NCBI GenBank assembly: GCA_031277335.1
Contig: JAITMM010000014.1
Span: 1 to 50,961, forward strand
Origin: Tannerella sp.
GTDB taxonomy: Bacteria; Bacteroidota; Bacteroidia; Bacteroidales; Tannerellaceae
Length of the DNA stretch: 50,961 nucleotides
Reading direction: 5' to 3'
Part shown: piece after piece, positions 19,019 to 26,949 of the stretch
Layout: each line of letters begins with the position of its first letter
Position numbering within the stretch: the stretch's first letter is position 1
Position numbers and translations under genes: made by a program
Notes under the pieces: generated by a model
The model's database searches: none
Seen by the model: the letters and a program-made list of their open reading frames with translations, nothing else
Told to the model about the DNA's origin: nothing

Positions 19019-19720
19019 ATGAAAAAGATTTTTTTCTGTTTTTTTACGGTAATGATGGCCGTATTGTGCATTGGACTTGTTTCGTGCAAGAAAGATGACC
19101 TCAAGGAAGTGGACGATCAAGGGCTGACCGAAGATATTCGTGACTTTATGCCCGAGGACATTATTCAAGAAGTTGAAAGGCTGGGACTGACAATTTACGG
19201 AGGTAATACGCCACCTGATATTACAGGTACTTATTTTACGTCTCCCAATATTCTTAAAGACTCAAATATTGACGATCCTTCGGATATCGGCTCTTTGCAG
19301 TTTAATGATGCAACGGTAATCTTTTCGGAACAGGACAATAAGAATCTGACGATACAGGTGTTTCAGGATCACCTGAGAGACGAGTCGGATGGCGGAAGCG
19401 GCGTAGGCGGTTATATCGTTGGTAAAGACAAGAATTTCACCGTATTTGTCAAACTTCTCGATGTGGATACTCACGGTCACGAAGCGTTGGTAGCCATGCT
19501 CTATTCCGGCACGATATCGGACGCCGGAATCATAAATCTTCATATTGCTACTATTATGATTGATGATGGAGGCGACCCTCACAATAATTTAATTAACATC
19601 GGCGGCAGCAGACTTATTTACGATCAGGACGGACTTTCGGAAAGAAAATCTTCTACAAAAAGTCTATTAAAGCAATCGGAGAACATGTTGCCCGGCATCC
19701 TTAGCATCCAAAAAAATTGA
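19019..19720 (+). CDS. Lipoprotein consisting mainly of the domain shared with the middle of the 16926 gene
   Basis: VLCIGLVSCKKDD lipobox; DQGLTEDI...GGNTPPDITGTYFTSP...FSEQDNKNLT...DGLSER matches the upstream protein. Confidence 0.78.
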   Translation: MKKIFFCFFTVMMAVLCIGLVSCKKDDLKEVDDQGLTEDIRDFMPEDIIQEVERLGLTIYGGNTPPDITGTYFTSPNILKDSNIDDPSDIGSLQFNDATVIFSEQDNKNLTIQVFQDHLRDESDGGSGVGGYIVGKDKNFTVFVKLLDVDTHGHEALVAMLYSGTISDAGIINLHIATIMIDDGGDPHNNLINIGGSRLIYDQDGLSERKSSTKSLLKQSENMLPGILSIQKN

Positions 19721-19747
19721 CCGTTTTATCGGCAATGCGTAAATAAA

Positions 19748-19779
19748 TTTGGCATTACGCTCGGCTTACACTATCTTTG
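19748..19779 (+). promoter_or_regulatory. Bacteroidetes-type promoter (TTTG-N20-TATCTTTG), copy 1
   Basis: TTTG at 19748-19751, TATCTTTG at 19772-19779; matches the TTTG/TAnnTTTG consensus. Confidence 0.7.
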
Positions 19780-19825
19780 CTTCGAAAAGCGAAGATAGGC
19801 GGCGCCTCGACAATGTACAAATAAA

Positions 19826-19857
19826 TTTGGCATTGCGCTCGGCTTGCACTATCTTTG
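19826..19857 (+). promoter_or_regulatory. Bacteroidetes-type promoter (TTTG-N20-TATCTTTG), copy 2, just upstream of the AAA-ATPase-like gene
   Basis: TTTG at 19826-19829, TATCTTTG at 19850-19857; 20 bp before ATG 19878. Confidence 0.72.
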
Positions 19858-19877
19858 CTTCGCAATTTTTGTAAGAT

Positions 19878-21587
19878 ATGGCATCCGATAATCGTAAAGC
19901 ACCACTGCCTATTGGGCACTCGTTCTTCGACCGCGTCATCGAAGACGAGTTTTATTATGTCGATAAAACGCTGTTTATCCGCGATTTGTTAGACAAGAGT
20001 GCATTGGTTACACTTTGCACACGTCCGCGTCGGTTTGGCAAAACGCTTAACCAAACCATGCTAAAGTGTTTTTTTGAAGATACGGCGCAGGTTGGAGGAA
20101 AAGATACTAAAGCGCTATTTAAAGGACTAAAGATAGAAAACGCAGGAGAGCGATATCTTCGTCATCAGGGAAAATATCCGGTTGTTTTTTTGAGTTTCAA
20201 AGGAGCCAAACGCAGTACTTTTGAAGATTCTTACTTTAACCTCAAATATGAGATAATGGAAGAATTTAAACGCCATCATTACGTTTTGGATAAATTGTCA
20301 AATGACGGTGACAGGGAAATGTTCAAGAAATTAGCATTCGGCAAAGGCACACTTGAAGAATATGCAGTATCGCTTAGATTTCTTTGCAAATGTCTGGCAA
20401 ATTACCACAATCATAAAACAGTAATCCTTATTGACGAATACGACGTCCCTTTCGAAAGTGCATGGTTTGGAGGTTTTTATCAGGATATGATTCAGTTCAT
20501 ACGTCCGCTATTTGAAGCAGCTTTAAAAGACAATCCGTTTTTGCAGATTGCCGTTATTACCGGCTGTTTGCGGATTTCCAAAGAGAGTATTTTCACAGGA
20601 TTGAACAATCTGGATATTATTTCGATACGCAGTGTTCATTACGACGAGCATTTCGGTTTCACGCAGGATGAAATGGATCGAATGCTCCAATACTACGATC
20701 TTGAAAGCAAAACACAAATAGTGAAAGACTGGTACGATGGCTATCTGTTCGGAAATAAAGAAGTATACAACCCATGGAGTTCCATCCGTGTCATCAACAA
20801 CTGGAACGTAGACAGAAACTGTCTTCCTGAACCTTTCTGGGCGAACACCAGCAGCAACGATATCGTCCGCAAACTGATAGACCGCGCAGACAGCTTTATG
20901 AAAGAAGACCTTGAAAAGCTGATGTCAGGCGCATCCATTTCAAAAAAAATTCACGAAGATATAACGTATGACGAGATAGACAAAAACCCGAAAATTCTTT
21001 GGAACTTCCTCTTTTTCACAGGTTACTTGAAAAAGATTGGCGAAGAGAAAGTAAATGATATGGGCGAAATCATATTGGAGTTGACAATTCCTAATATCGA
21101 ACTGAAATATATTTACAAAACAAAAATAAGTGAGTGGTTTGAAGAGCGTATCTCAGCCAAGAATCTCGACCGCTTTTTCAATGCCATCCTGAACGGAGAC
21201 ACTGAAACTTTTCAGGCCGAACTCTCGATGCTCCTTGCGGAAAGCATAAGCTATATGGACAGTGCAGAGAATTTCTATCATGGATTTATGACAGGTGTAT
21301 TGTCGCGTCTCGACGGATACCGTATAAAATCAAACCGTGAAAGCGGCAAAGGACGCAACGACCTGGTAATGTATGCCCTAAACTGCATGGCCGGCAAAGC
21401 TGTGATTTTTGAATTAAAGCAGGCCAAGAGTTTTCGTGAAATGCCCGACGCATGCCTTTCGGCTCTCAAACAGATTGAAGACATGGACTATGCAGCCGAA
21501 TGGAGTTACGAAGGATACGATAATATTTTAAAGTATGGTATCGCTTTCTATCGAAAAAGCTGTATGATTATGTCAAATACTAAATAG
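19878..21587 (+). CDS. AAA-ATPase-like / PD-(D/E)XK nuclease superfamily protein (DUF1703-type)
   Basis: LPIGHSFFDRVIEDEFYYVDKTLFIRDLLD...LCTRPRRFGKTLNQTML; C-terminal SGKGRNDLVMYA...AVIFELKQAK nuclease-like motif. Confidence 0.9.
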   Translation: MASDNRKAPLPIGHSFFDRVIEDEFYYVDKTLFIRDLLDKSALVTLCTRPRRFGKTLNQTMLKCFFEDTAQVGGKDTKALFKGLKIENAGERYLRHQGKYPVVFLSFKGAKRSTFEDSYFNLKYEIMEEFKRHHYVLDKLSNDGDREMFKKLAFGKGTLEEYAVSLRFLCKCLANYHNHKTVILIDEYDVPFESAWFGGFYQDMIQFIRPLFEAALKDNPFLQIAVITGCLRISKESIFTGLNNLDIISIRSVHYDEHFGFTQDEMDRMLQYYDLESKTQIVKDWYDGYLFGNKEVYNPWSSIRVINNWNVDRNCLPEPFWANTSSNDIVRKLIDRADSFMKEDLEKLMSGASISKKIHEDITYDEIDKNPKILWNFLFFTGYLKKIGEEKVNDMGEIILELTIPNIELKYIYKTKISEWFEERISAKNLDRFFNAILNGDTETFQAELSMLLAESISYMDSAENFYHGFMTGVLSRLDGYRIKSNRESGKGRNDLVMYALNCMAGKAVIFELKQAKSFREMPDACLSALKQIEDMDYAAEWSYEGYDNILKYGIAFYRKSCMIMSNTK

Positions 21588-21610
21588 TGTGATTATTAAA
21601 TTATTGAATT

Positions 21611-23308
21611 ATGAAATATGTTGTTTTTATTGTATCTGTCATGTTGACTGCTTCTATTTTTGCGCAAGGTCGCCGTAGCGGGTTGCCGTGGACTACCCGC
21701 AGTGAAGTCATCGCCCGGCAGGGGATGGTCTGTTCGTCGCATCCGTTAGCCACGCAGGTTGGGATTGATATTTTGAAGAAAGGCGGGACGGCTGTCGATG
21801 CCGCCATCGCCGTCAATGCATGTCTCGGCCTGATGGAACCCACCGGGTCAGGCGTTGGAGGAGACCTTTTTGCCATCGTATGGGACGCCAAAACCCAAAA
21901 ACTCTACGGACTCAATTCCAGCGGCCCGGCTCCGAAAAGCATCAGTATAGAAGCGCTTAAAGCGCAGGGCATCACTCAGATACCGTCTTTCGGAGCGCTA
22001 CCGGTCAGTGTGCCGGGTTGCGTGGACGGGTGGTTTGAGTTGAATAAACGGTTTGGGGCGCTGCCTATCAGCGAGTTATTGCAGCCGGCCATCGACTATG
22101 CCAATAACGGCTTTCCGCTCACCGAAGTGATAGCGCCAGGCATCAGGAGCACGGTCGCGCGGTTTGAAAAGCTGTATCCCAATATCAAAGAGACTTATAC
22201 GCCAAATGGTGAAATATGGGAAAAAGGAGACGTATACCGCAATCCGATGCTGGCCAAGACATTGAAGCTGATTGCCGAAAAGGGACGCGACGAGTTTTAC
22301 AAGGGGAGCATTGCCGCTGCCATCAGTTCGTTTATCCAGTCGCAGGGCGGATTCCTTAATTATGAGGATCTTGCTTCGTATAAAGCGGAATGGATAGATC
22401 CGGTCAGCACCAACTATCGCGGCTACGATGTATGGGAACTGCCGCCCAACGGACAGGGTATCGCCGCCCTGCAGATGCTTAACATATTGGAGCATTATGA
22501 TTTACAGAAATATGGATTCGGTTCGCCTGAACATATCCACTACTTCGTGGAAGCCAAGAAGCTGGCCTTTGAAGACCGCGCCAAATACTATGCCGACCCG
22601 CGATTCAATGAAGTTCCCGTAAACACGCTGATTAGCAAGGAATATGCGGCGGAACGCTTCAAAAACATCAACGACGGCAAAGCGGCTCAAAATCCGCAGG
22701 CGGGTGTCATCTCGAATACAAATAACACGATATACCTGACGGTCGCCGATAAGGACGGCAATATGGTATCGTTTATCCAGAGCAACTTCCGCGGCATGGG
22801 AAGCGGCATGGTGCCTCCCGGACTGGGTTTTATGCTGCAAAACCGGGGCGAACTCTTCTCACTGGACAAGAATCATGCCAATGCCTTGCTGCCCGGCAAA
22901 CGTCCGTTTCATACCATCATCCCGGCTTTTGTGACGAAAGACGGCAAGCCTTTTATGAGCTTTGGCGTGATGGGGGGCGATTTCCAGCCATTGGGGCATG
23001 TACAGATTATTCTGAATATCATTGACTTCGGCATGAATTTGCAGGAAGCCGGAGATGCGCCGCGGATCGACCATGCTGGTTCTACTTCGCCCGTCGGTGA
23101 AGCTCAGGCCGCCAATGGAGGCGATGTCATCCTCGAGAACGGCTTCCCGGCCGAGTCCGTCCGCCGGTTATTGGAAATGGGGCATCATGTCAGTTATGGC
23201 TTTGGGGAAAGCTTCGGCGGGTATCAGGCCATTCGCTACGATCCTGTCACTAAGGTTTATTACGGCGCTTCCGAAAGCCGGAAGGACGGGTGTGCTATGG
23301 GGTATTGA
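21611..23308 (+). CDS. ggt: Gamma-glutamyltransferase (secreted)
   Basis: GGTAVDAAIAVNACLGLMEPTGSGVGGDLFAIVWD; NTIYLTVADKDGNMVSFIQSN; FGVMGGDFQPLGHVQIILN. Confidence 0.93.
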   Translation: MKYVVFIVSVMLTASIFAQGRRSGLPWTTRSEVIARQGMVCSSHPLATQVGIDILKKGGTAVDAAIAVNACLGLMEPTGSGVGGDLFAIVWDAKTQKLYGLNSSGPAPKSISIEALKAQGITQIPSFGALPVSVPGCVDGWFELNKRFGALPISELLQPAIDYANNGFPLTEVIAPGIRSTVARFEKLYPNIKETYTPNGEIWEKGDVYRNPMLAKTLKLIAEKGRDEFYKGSIAAAISSFIQSQGGFLNYEDLASYKAEWIDPVSTNYRGYDVWELPPNGQGIAALQMLNILEHYDLQKYGFGSPEHIHYFVEAKKLAFEDRAKYYADPRFNEVPVNTLISKEYAAERFKNINDGKAAQNPQAGVISNTNNTIYLTVADKDGNMVSFIQSNFRGMGSGMVPPGLGFMLQNRGELFSLDKNHANALLPGKRPFHTIIPAFVTKDGKPFMSFGVMGGDFQPLGHVQIILNIIDFGMNLQEAGDAPRIDHAGSTSPVGEAQAANGGDVILENGFPAESVRRLLEMGHHVSYGFGESFGGYQAIRYDPVTKVYYGASESRKDGCAMGY

Positions 23309-23364
23309 GTTCAAAGTTCAAGGTTCAAAGTTCAAGGTTCAAGGTTCAAAGTTCAAGGTTCAAA
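23309..23364. repeat. Heptamer tandem array (GTTCAAR)x8 directly after ggt stop
   Basis: gttcaaa gttcaag gttcaaa gttcaag gttcaag gttcaaa gttcaag gttcaaa. Confidence 0.92.
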
Positions 23365-23408
23365 AATTCAATTATACAGTCGTATAATGTTTTTTATTTG
23401 CTTGTGAT

Positions 23409-23512
23409 CATCCCATAGGAATGCGTTGCACGATAGAATAATACGGCAACACAAAGAATGCATCCCATAGGGATGTGTCGCTCGGTAGAATGATACGGCA
23501 ACACAAAGGATG
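23409..23512. repeat. Two tandem 52-bp units (catcccatag...caacacaaagRatg)
   Basis: 23409-23460 and 23461-23512 align without gaps. Confidence 0.9.
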
Positions 23513-23533
23513 CATTCCGTACGGAATGCATCC
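23508..23533. repeat. Perfect 26-bp palindrome GGATGCATTCCGTACGGAATGCATCC
   Basis: Read directly; both halves are exact reverse complements. Confidence 0.95.
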
Positions 23534-23624
23534 AATTAATGTCATCTGTTTTCTACCGAGCGATGCAATCCTAACGGATTGCAATTAACGGATGTCAAAT
23601 TGGATATTCATTTGATGTTCAAAA

Positions 23625-23760
23625 TTCAGTTATTCAATTAATCAGTTATTCAATTAATCAATTATTCAGTTACTCAGTTATTCAGTTACTCAGTTACTCA
23701 GTTATTCAGTTACTCAGTTATTCAGTTACTCAGTTATTCAGTTACTCAGTTACTCAGTTA
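23625..23760. repeat. Octamer tandem array (YTCAGTTA)x17 running into the purN stop codon
   Basis: 17 consecutive 8-bp units; purN ends inside the array. Confidence 0.92.
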
Positions 23761-24316
23761 TTACCCATTCAATAACCTTCGGATAATGCTCGTACTCCAA
23801 CGCATGCACCTTATTTGCAACGTCTTCCGCCGTATCGTCAGGTAGCACGGGGCATCGCGCCCGGAAGATGATCTGTCCTTCGTCGTAATGCTCATTAATA
23901 TAATGTATGGTGATGCCGGATTCCGTTTCGCCGGCAGCCACCACCGCTTCGTGCACGCGCATCCCGTACATTCCTTGTCCGCCGTACTTGGGCAGAAGGG
24001 CCGGATGAATATTGATGATCCTGTCAGGATACGCCCTTCGGACAGGCTCGGAAATCATCTTCAGAAAACCGGCCAGCACAATCAGGTCAACTTCAAATTC
24101 CTGCAATTTTTTGACGATTTCAGTCCCTTCCGCAAATTCAGGGTTCGAAAAAGTCATCGAAGGGATGTTCAACCGATTCATGCGTGCATGGACACCGGCC
24201 TGCAGATTGTTTGATAAAGCCAAAACTACGGTAACATTCTGATTATCAGTAAAATATTTTACAATATTTTCGGCATTTGTCCCGGAACCCGAAGCAAAAA
24301 CAGCAATTTTTTTCAT
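23750..24316 (-). CDS. purN: Phosphoribosylglycinamide formyltransferase
   Basis: MKKIAVFASGSGTNAENI; INIHPALLPKYGGQGMYGMRVHEAV; ESGITIHYINEHYDEGQII. Confidence 0.95.
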   Translation of the reverse strand: MKKIAVFASGSGTNAENIVKYFTDNQNVTVVLALSNNLQAGVHARMNRLNIPSMTFSNPEFAEGTEIVKKLQEFEVDLIVLAGFLKMISEPVRRAYPDRIINIHPALLPKYGGQGMYGMRVHEAVVAAGETESGITIHYINEHYDEGQIIFRARCPVLPDDTAEDVANKVHALEYEHYPKVIEWVITE

Positions 24317-24386
24317 ATCATCATTTTCGAAAATTGCACACGAAAAGAAAAAATGTGCAATTTTTTTGATTTTTTATCCGATTTAT

Positions 24387-24418
24387 TTTCGTCGTAAGCT
24401 AAATAATTCGTTCCTTTG
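24387..24418 (+). promoter_or_regulatory. Candidate acpP promoter (TTTC-N20-TTCCTTTG)
   Basis: Two mismatches to TTTG-N19-21-TAnnTTTG; 50-80 bp upstream of acpP. Confidence 0.45.
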
Positions 24419-24469
24419 CACTGCAAAATTAAAAATAAAAGCATATTATTCACTTAAAATTTAAAAATT

Positions 24470-24706
24470 ATGTCTGACATTGCATCAAGAGTTAAAGCTA
24501 TCATCGTTGACAAATTGAGTGTTGAAGAATCCGAAGTTACAAACGAAGCGAGCTTTACGAACGATTTAGGAGCCGACTCACTTGACACGGTGGAGTTGAT
24601 TATGGAATTTGAAAAAGAATTTGATTTGTCGATTCCCGATGATCAAGCTGAAAAAATTTCTACGGTTGGCGACGCCATTGCTTACATCGAAGCAGGCGTG
24701 AAGTAA
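24470..24706 (+). CDS. acpP: Acyl carrier protein
   Basis: [41 protein letters not shown]. Confidence 0.98.
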   Translation: MSDIASRVKAIIVDKLSVEESEVTNEASFTNDLGADSLDTVELIMEFEKEFDLSIPDDQAEKISTVGDAIAYIEAGVK

Positions 24707-24720
24707 ATAATCATTTGATT

Positions 24721-25977
24721 ATGAAATTAAAAAGGGTTGTAGTAACAGGTCTTGGAGCTATTACTCCATTGGGTCATACCATGCCGGAGACGTGGAACGG
24801 TCTGCTCAATGGAGTCAGTGGCGCAGGACCTATTACTCTGTTTGACGCGAGCAAATTCAAAACACGTTTCGCCTGCGAGGTGAAGGATTTTGATATCAGC
24901 CGGTATATGGACAGGAAAGAATCACGCAAACTCGACCGTTTTACCCAATTTGCGATGATTTCCGCCGACGAAGCGTTGTTGGACTCCGGCATTGATACAG
25001 AGAAAGTTAATAAAGATCGCGTAGGCGTAATCTATACGTCGGGCATCGGAGGGATTTTCACGTTTCAGGATGAAGCCATGTCCTACAAAGAGGCGATAGG
25101 GCCCAAATTCAATCCGTTTTTTATCCCGAAAATGATTGTCGACATTGCCGCCGGTCAAATTTCGATGAAATACGGGTTCAGGGGACCTAACTTTGCAACC
25201 GTCTCGGCTTGCGCTTCGTCTACCAATGCCATTTCCGATGCTTTCAATTATATCCGCTTAGGCAAATCCAATGTCATCCTGACAGGTGGCGCCGAGGCTG
25301 CGGTGACGATAGTCGGTATCGGCGGTTTCAACGCAATGAACGCACTTTCAACGCGTAACGACTCGCCAGAAACGGCATCGCGACCGTTTTGCCTGAGCCG
25401 CGACGGATTTGTATTGGGTGAGGGAGGCGTCTGCTTGGTGCTTGAAGAGATGGAACATGCCTTGGCCAGAGGCGCCAAAATCTATGCGGAAATTGCGGGA
25501 ACCGGCATGTCGGCCGACGCACATCACCTGACTGCAAGCCATCCTGACGGATTGGGCGCTAAATTGGTGATGCTCAATGCATTGGAAGACGCTGAAATGA
25601 CTCCGGAAGATATTGATTATATTAATGTACACGGGACATCAACTCCTGTAGGCGATATTTCAGAAGTAAAGGCCATCAAACATGTATTCGGTGAACAAGC
25701 CAAACATCTGAATATCAGCTCAACAAAATCAATGACCGGACATTTGCTCGGTGCAGCCGGAGCCGTCGAGGCGGCCACCTGCATCCTGGCAGTTCAAAAC
25801 GATATCATCCCCCCTACCATTAATTTTACGCAAGGAGATGAAGACCCTGAAATTGATTATTCGTTGAATTATACATTTAGTAAAGCGCAAAAAAGAGACG
25901 TAAGAGCAGCTTTGTCCAACACGTTCGGTTTTGGAGGACATAATGCCAGCGTCATCGTTAAAAAATTTGTGGAATAG
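24721..25977 (+). CDS. fabF: Beta-ketoacyl-ACP synthase II
   Basis: VVVTGLGAITPLGHT; VSACASSTNAI; NVHGTSTPVGD; KSMTGHLLGAAGAVEA. Confidence 0.97.
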   Translation: MKLKRVVVTGLGAITPLGHTMPETWNGLLNGVSGAGPITLFDASKFKTRFACEVKDFDISRYMDRKESRKLDRFTQFAMISADEALLDSGIDTEKVNKDRVGVIYTSGIGGIFTFQDEAMSYKEAIGPKFNPFFIPKMIVDIAAGQISMKYGFRGPNFATVSACASSTNAISDAFNYIRLGKSNVILTGGAEAAVTIVGIGGFNAMNALSTRNDSPETASRPFCLSRDGFVLGEGGVCLVLEEMEHALARGAKIYAEIAGTGMSADAHHLTASHPDGLGAKLVMLNALEDAEMTPEDIDYINVHGTSTPVGDISEVKAIKHVFGEQAKHLNISSTKSMTGHLLGAAGAVEAATCILAVQNDIIPPTINFTQGDEDPEIDYSLNYTFSKAQKRDVRAALSNTFGFGGHNASVIVKKFVE

Positions 25978-26809
25978 TGTGTTTGCCGGAATATATCGAG
26001 CGTTAAAGTGGAGATTTTCTAAAAAGAATGATCCTTATCCAACATTCTACCGGATACTTGGATTTTATCCTAAAAACTTGCAGCTCTATGAGTTGGCTTT
26101 CGTTCATCGCTCTTCGTCCATCGAAACAATGGACGGCAGATGGCACAATAACGAACGCCTGGAGTTTTTGGGAGACGCCGTATTGAATGCCATTGTTTCC
26201 GACATTATCTACAAAAAATATCCCGAGAAAAAAGAGGGATTTCTAACAAATACGCGCTCTAAAATAGTTCAGCGTGAGACACTTAACAAGATCGCGGTCG
26301 ATATGGGACTAAATGATCTCATCAAATTGCCGCGAATCATCAACAGTCACAACAATTATATCTACGGCAACGCGTGCGAGGCATTGATTGGAGCCGTTTA
26401 CCTGGATCAAGGCTATCGAAAATGCTTTGAGTTTGTGGAAAAACGAATCATCGAACCTTACATTTCGCTGGATAAGATTGTGCGTAAGGAAGTTAATTTC
26501 AAATCACATCTGATAGAATGGAGTCAGAAGAATAAAATGGAGGTCATGTTTGAACTTCTCGAAACAAACAGAGATGTAGATCATAATCCTGTCTTTCAGA
26601 CACATGTGACGTTGATGGGCATATCCTTAGGCAAAGGCGTAGGTTATACCAAAAAGGAATCCCAACAACTGGCAGCAAAGACTGCCATCAAACGTATTCG
26701 TAAAGACAAAGATATTCAAAGAGTTATAAATGAATTGAAAAACGTGGCCGGCGAAAAGAAAATTCATGACGTGCCCGATGACCCGGAAGATGCGGGACAT
26801 GGAAGCTGA
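25943..26809 (+). CDS. rnc: Ribonuclease III
   Basis: NNERLEFLGDAVLNAIVSD; ACEALIGAVYLDQGY; dsRBD-like C-terminus. GGAGGACATAATG start inside fabF. Confidence 0.95.
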   Translation: MPASSLKNLWNSVFAGIYRALKWRFSKKNDPYPTFYRILGFYPKNLQLYELAFVHRSSSIETMDGRWHNNERLEFLGDAVLNAIVSDIIYKKYPEKKEGFLTNTRSKIVQRETLNKIAVDMGLNDLIKLPRIINSHNNYIYGNACEALIGAVYLDQGYRKCFEFVEKRIIEPYISLDKIVRKEVNFKSHLIEWSQKNKMEVMFELLETNRDVDHNPVFQTHVTLMGISLGKGVGYTKKESQQLAAKTAIKRIRKDKDIQRVINELKNVAGEKKIHDVPDDPEDAGHGS

Positions 26810-26886
26810 GTTCAAGGTTCAATGTTCAAGGTTCAATGTTCAAAGTTCAAGGTTCAAGGTTCAAGATTCAAAGTTCAAAGTTCATT
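26810..26886. repeat. Heptamer tandem array (GTTCAAN)x11 directly after rnc stop
   Basis: gttcaag gttcaat gttcaag gttcaat gttcaaa gttcaag gttcaag gttcaag attcaaa gttcaaa gttcatt. Confidence 0.9.
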
Positions 26887-26949
26887 TTTTTTTTTCGTTT
26901 TAATTCGTAATAATTCGTAAAATTCGCAGCTACAAAATTAGCAACTACT

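Larger units (their letters stand above)
19741..19862. repeat. Direct duplication of a ~44-bp promoter-like segment (19741-19784 and 19819-19862)
   Basis: aaataaatttggcattacgctcggcttacactatctttgcttcg versus aaataaatttggcattgcgctcggcttgcactatctttgcttcg. Confidence 0.9.

Noticed and set aside
19878-21587. AAA-ATPase/PD-(D/E)XK gene as a novel defence gene
   Set aside because: Family is a very common multi-copy Bacteroidetes family of unknown role; nothing nearby shows a defence function.
23309-23760. Possible CRISPR array from clustered short repeats
   Set aside because: Repeat units are 7, 8 or 52 bp with no unique spacers and there are no cas genes nearby.
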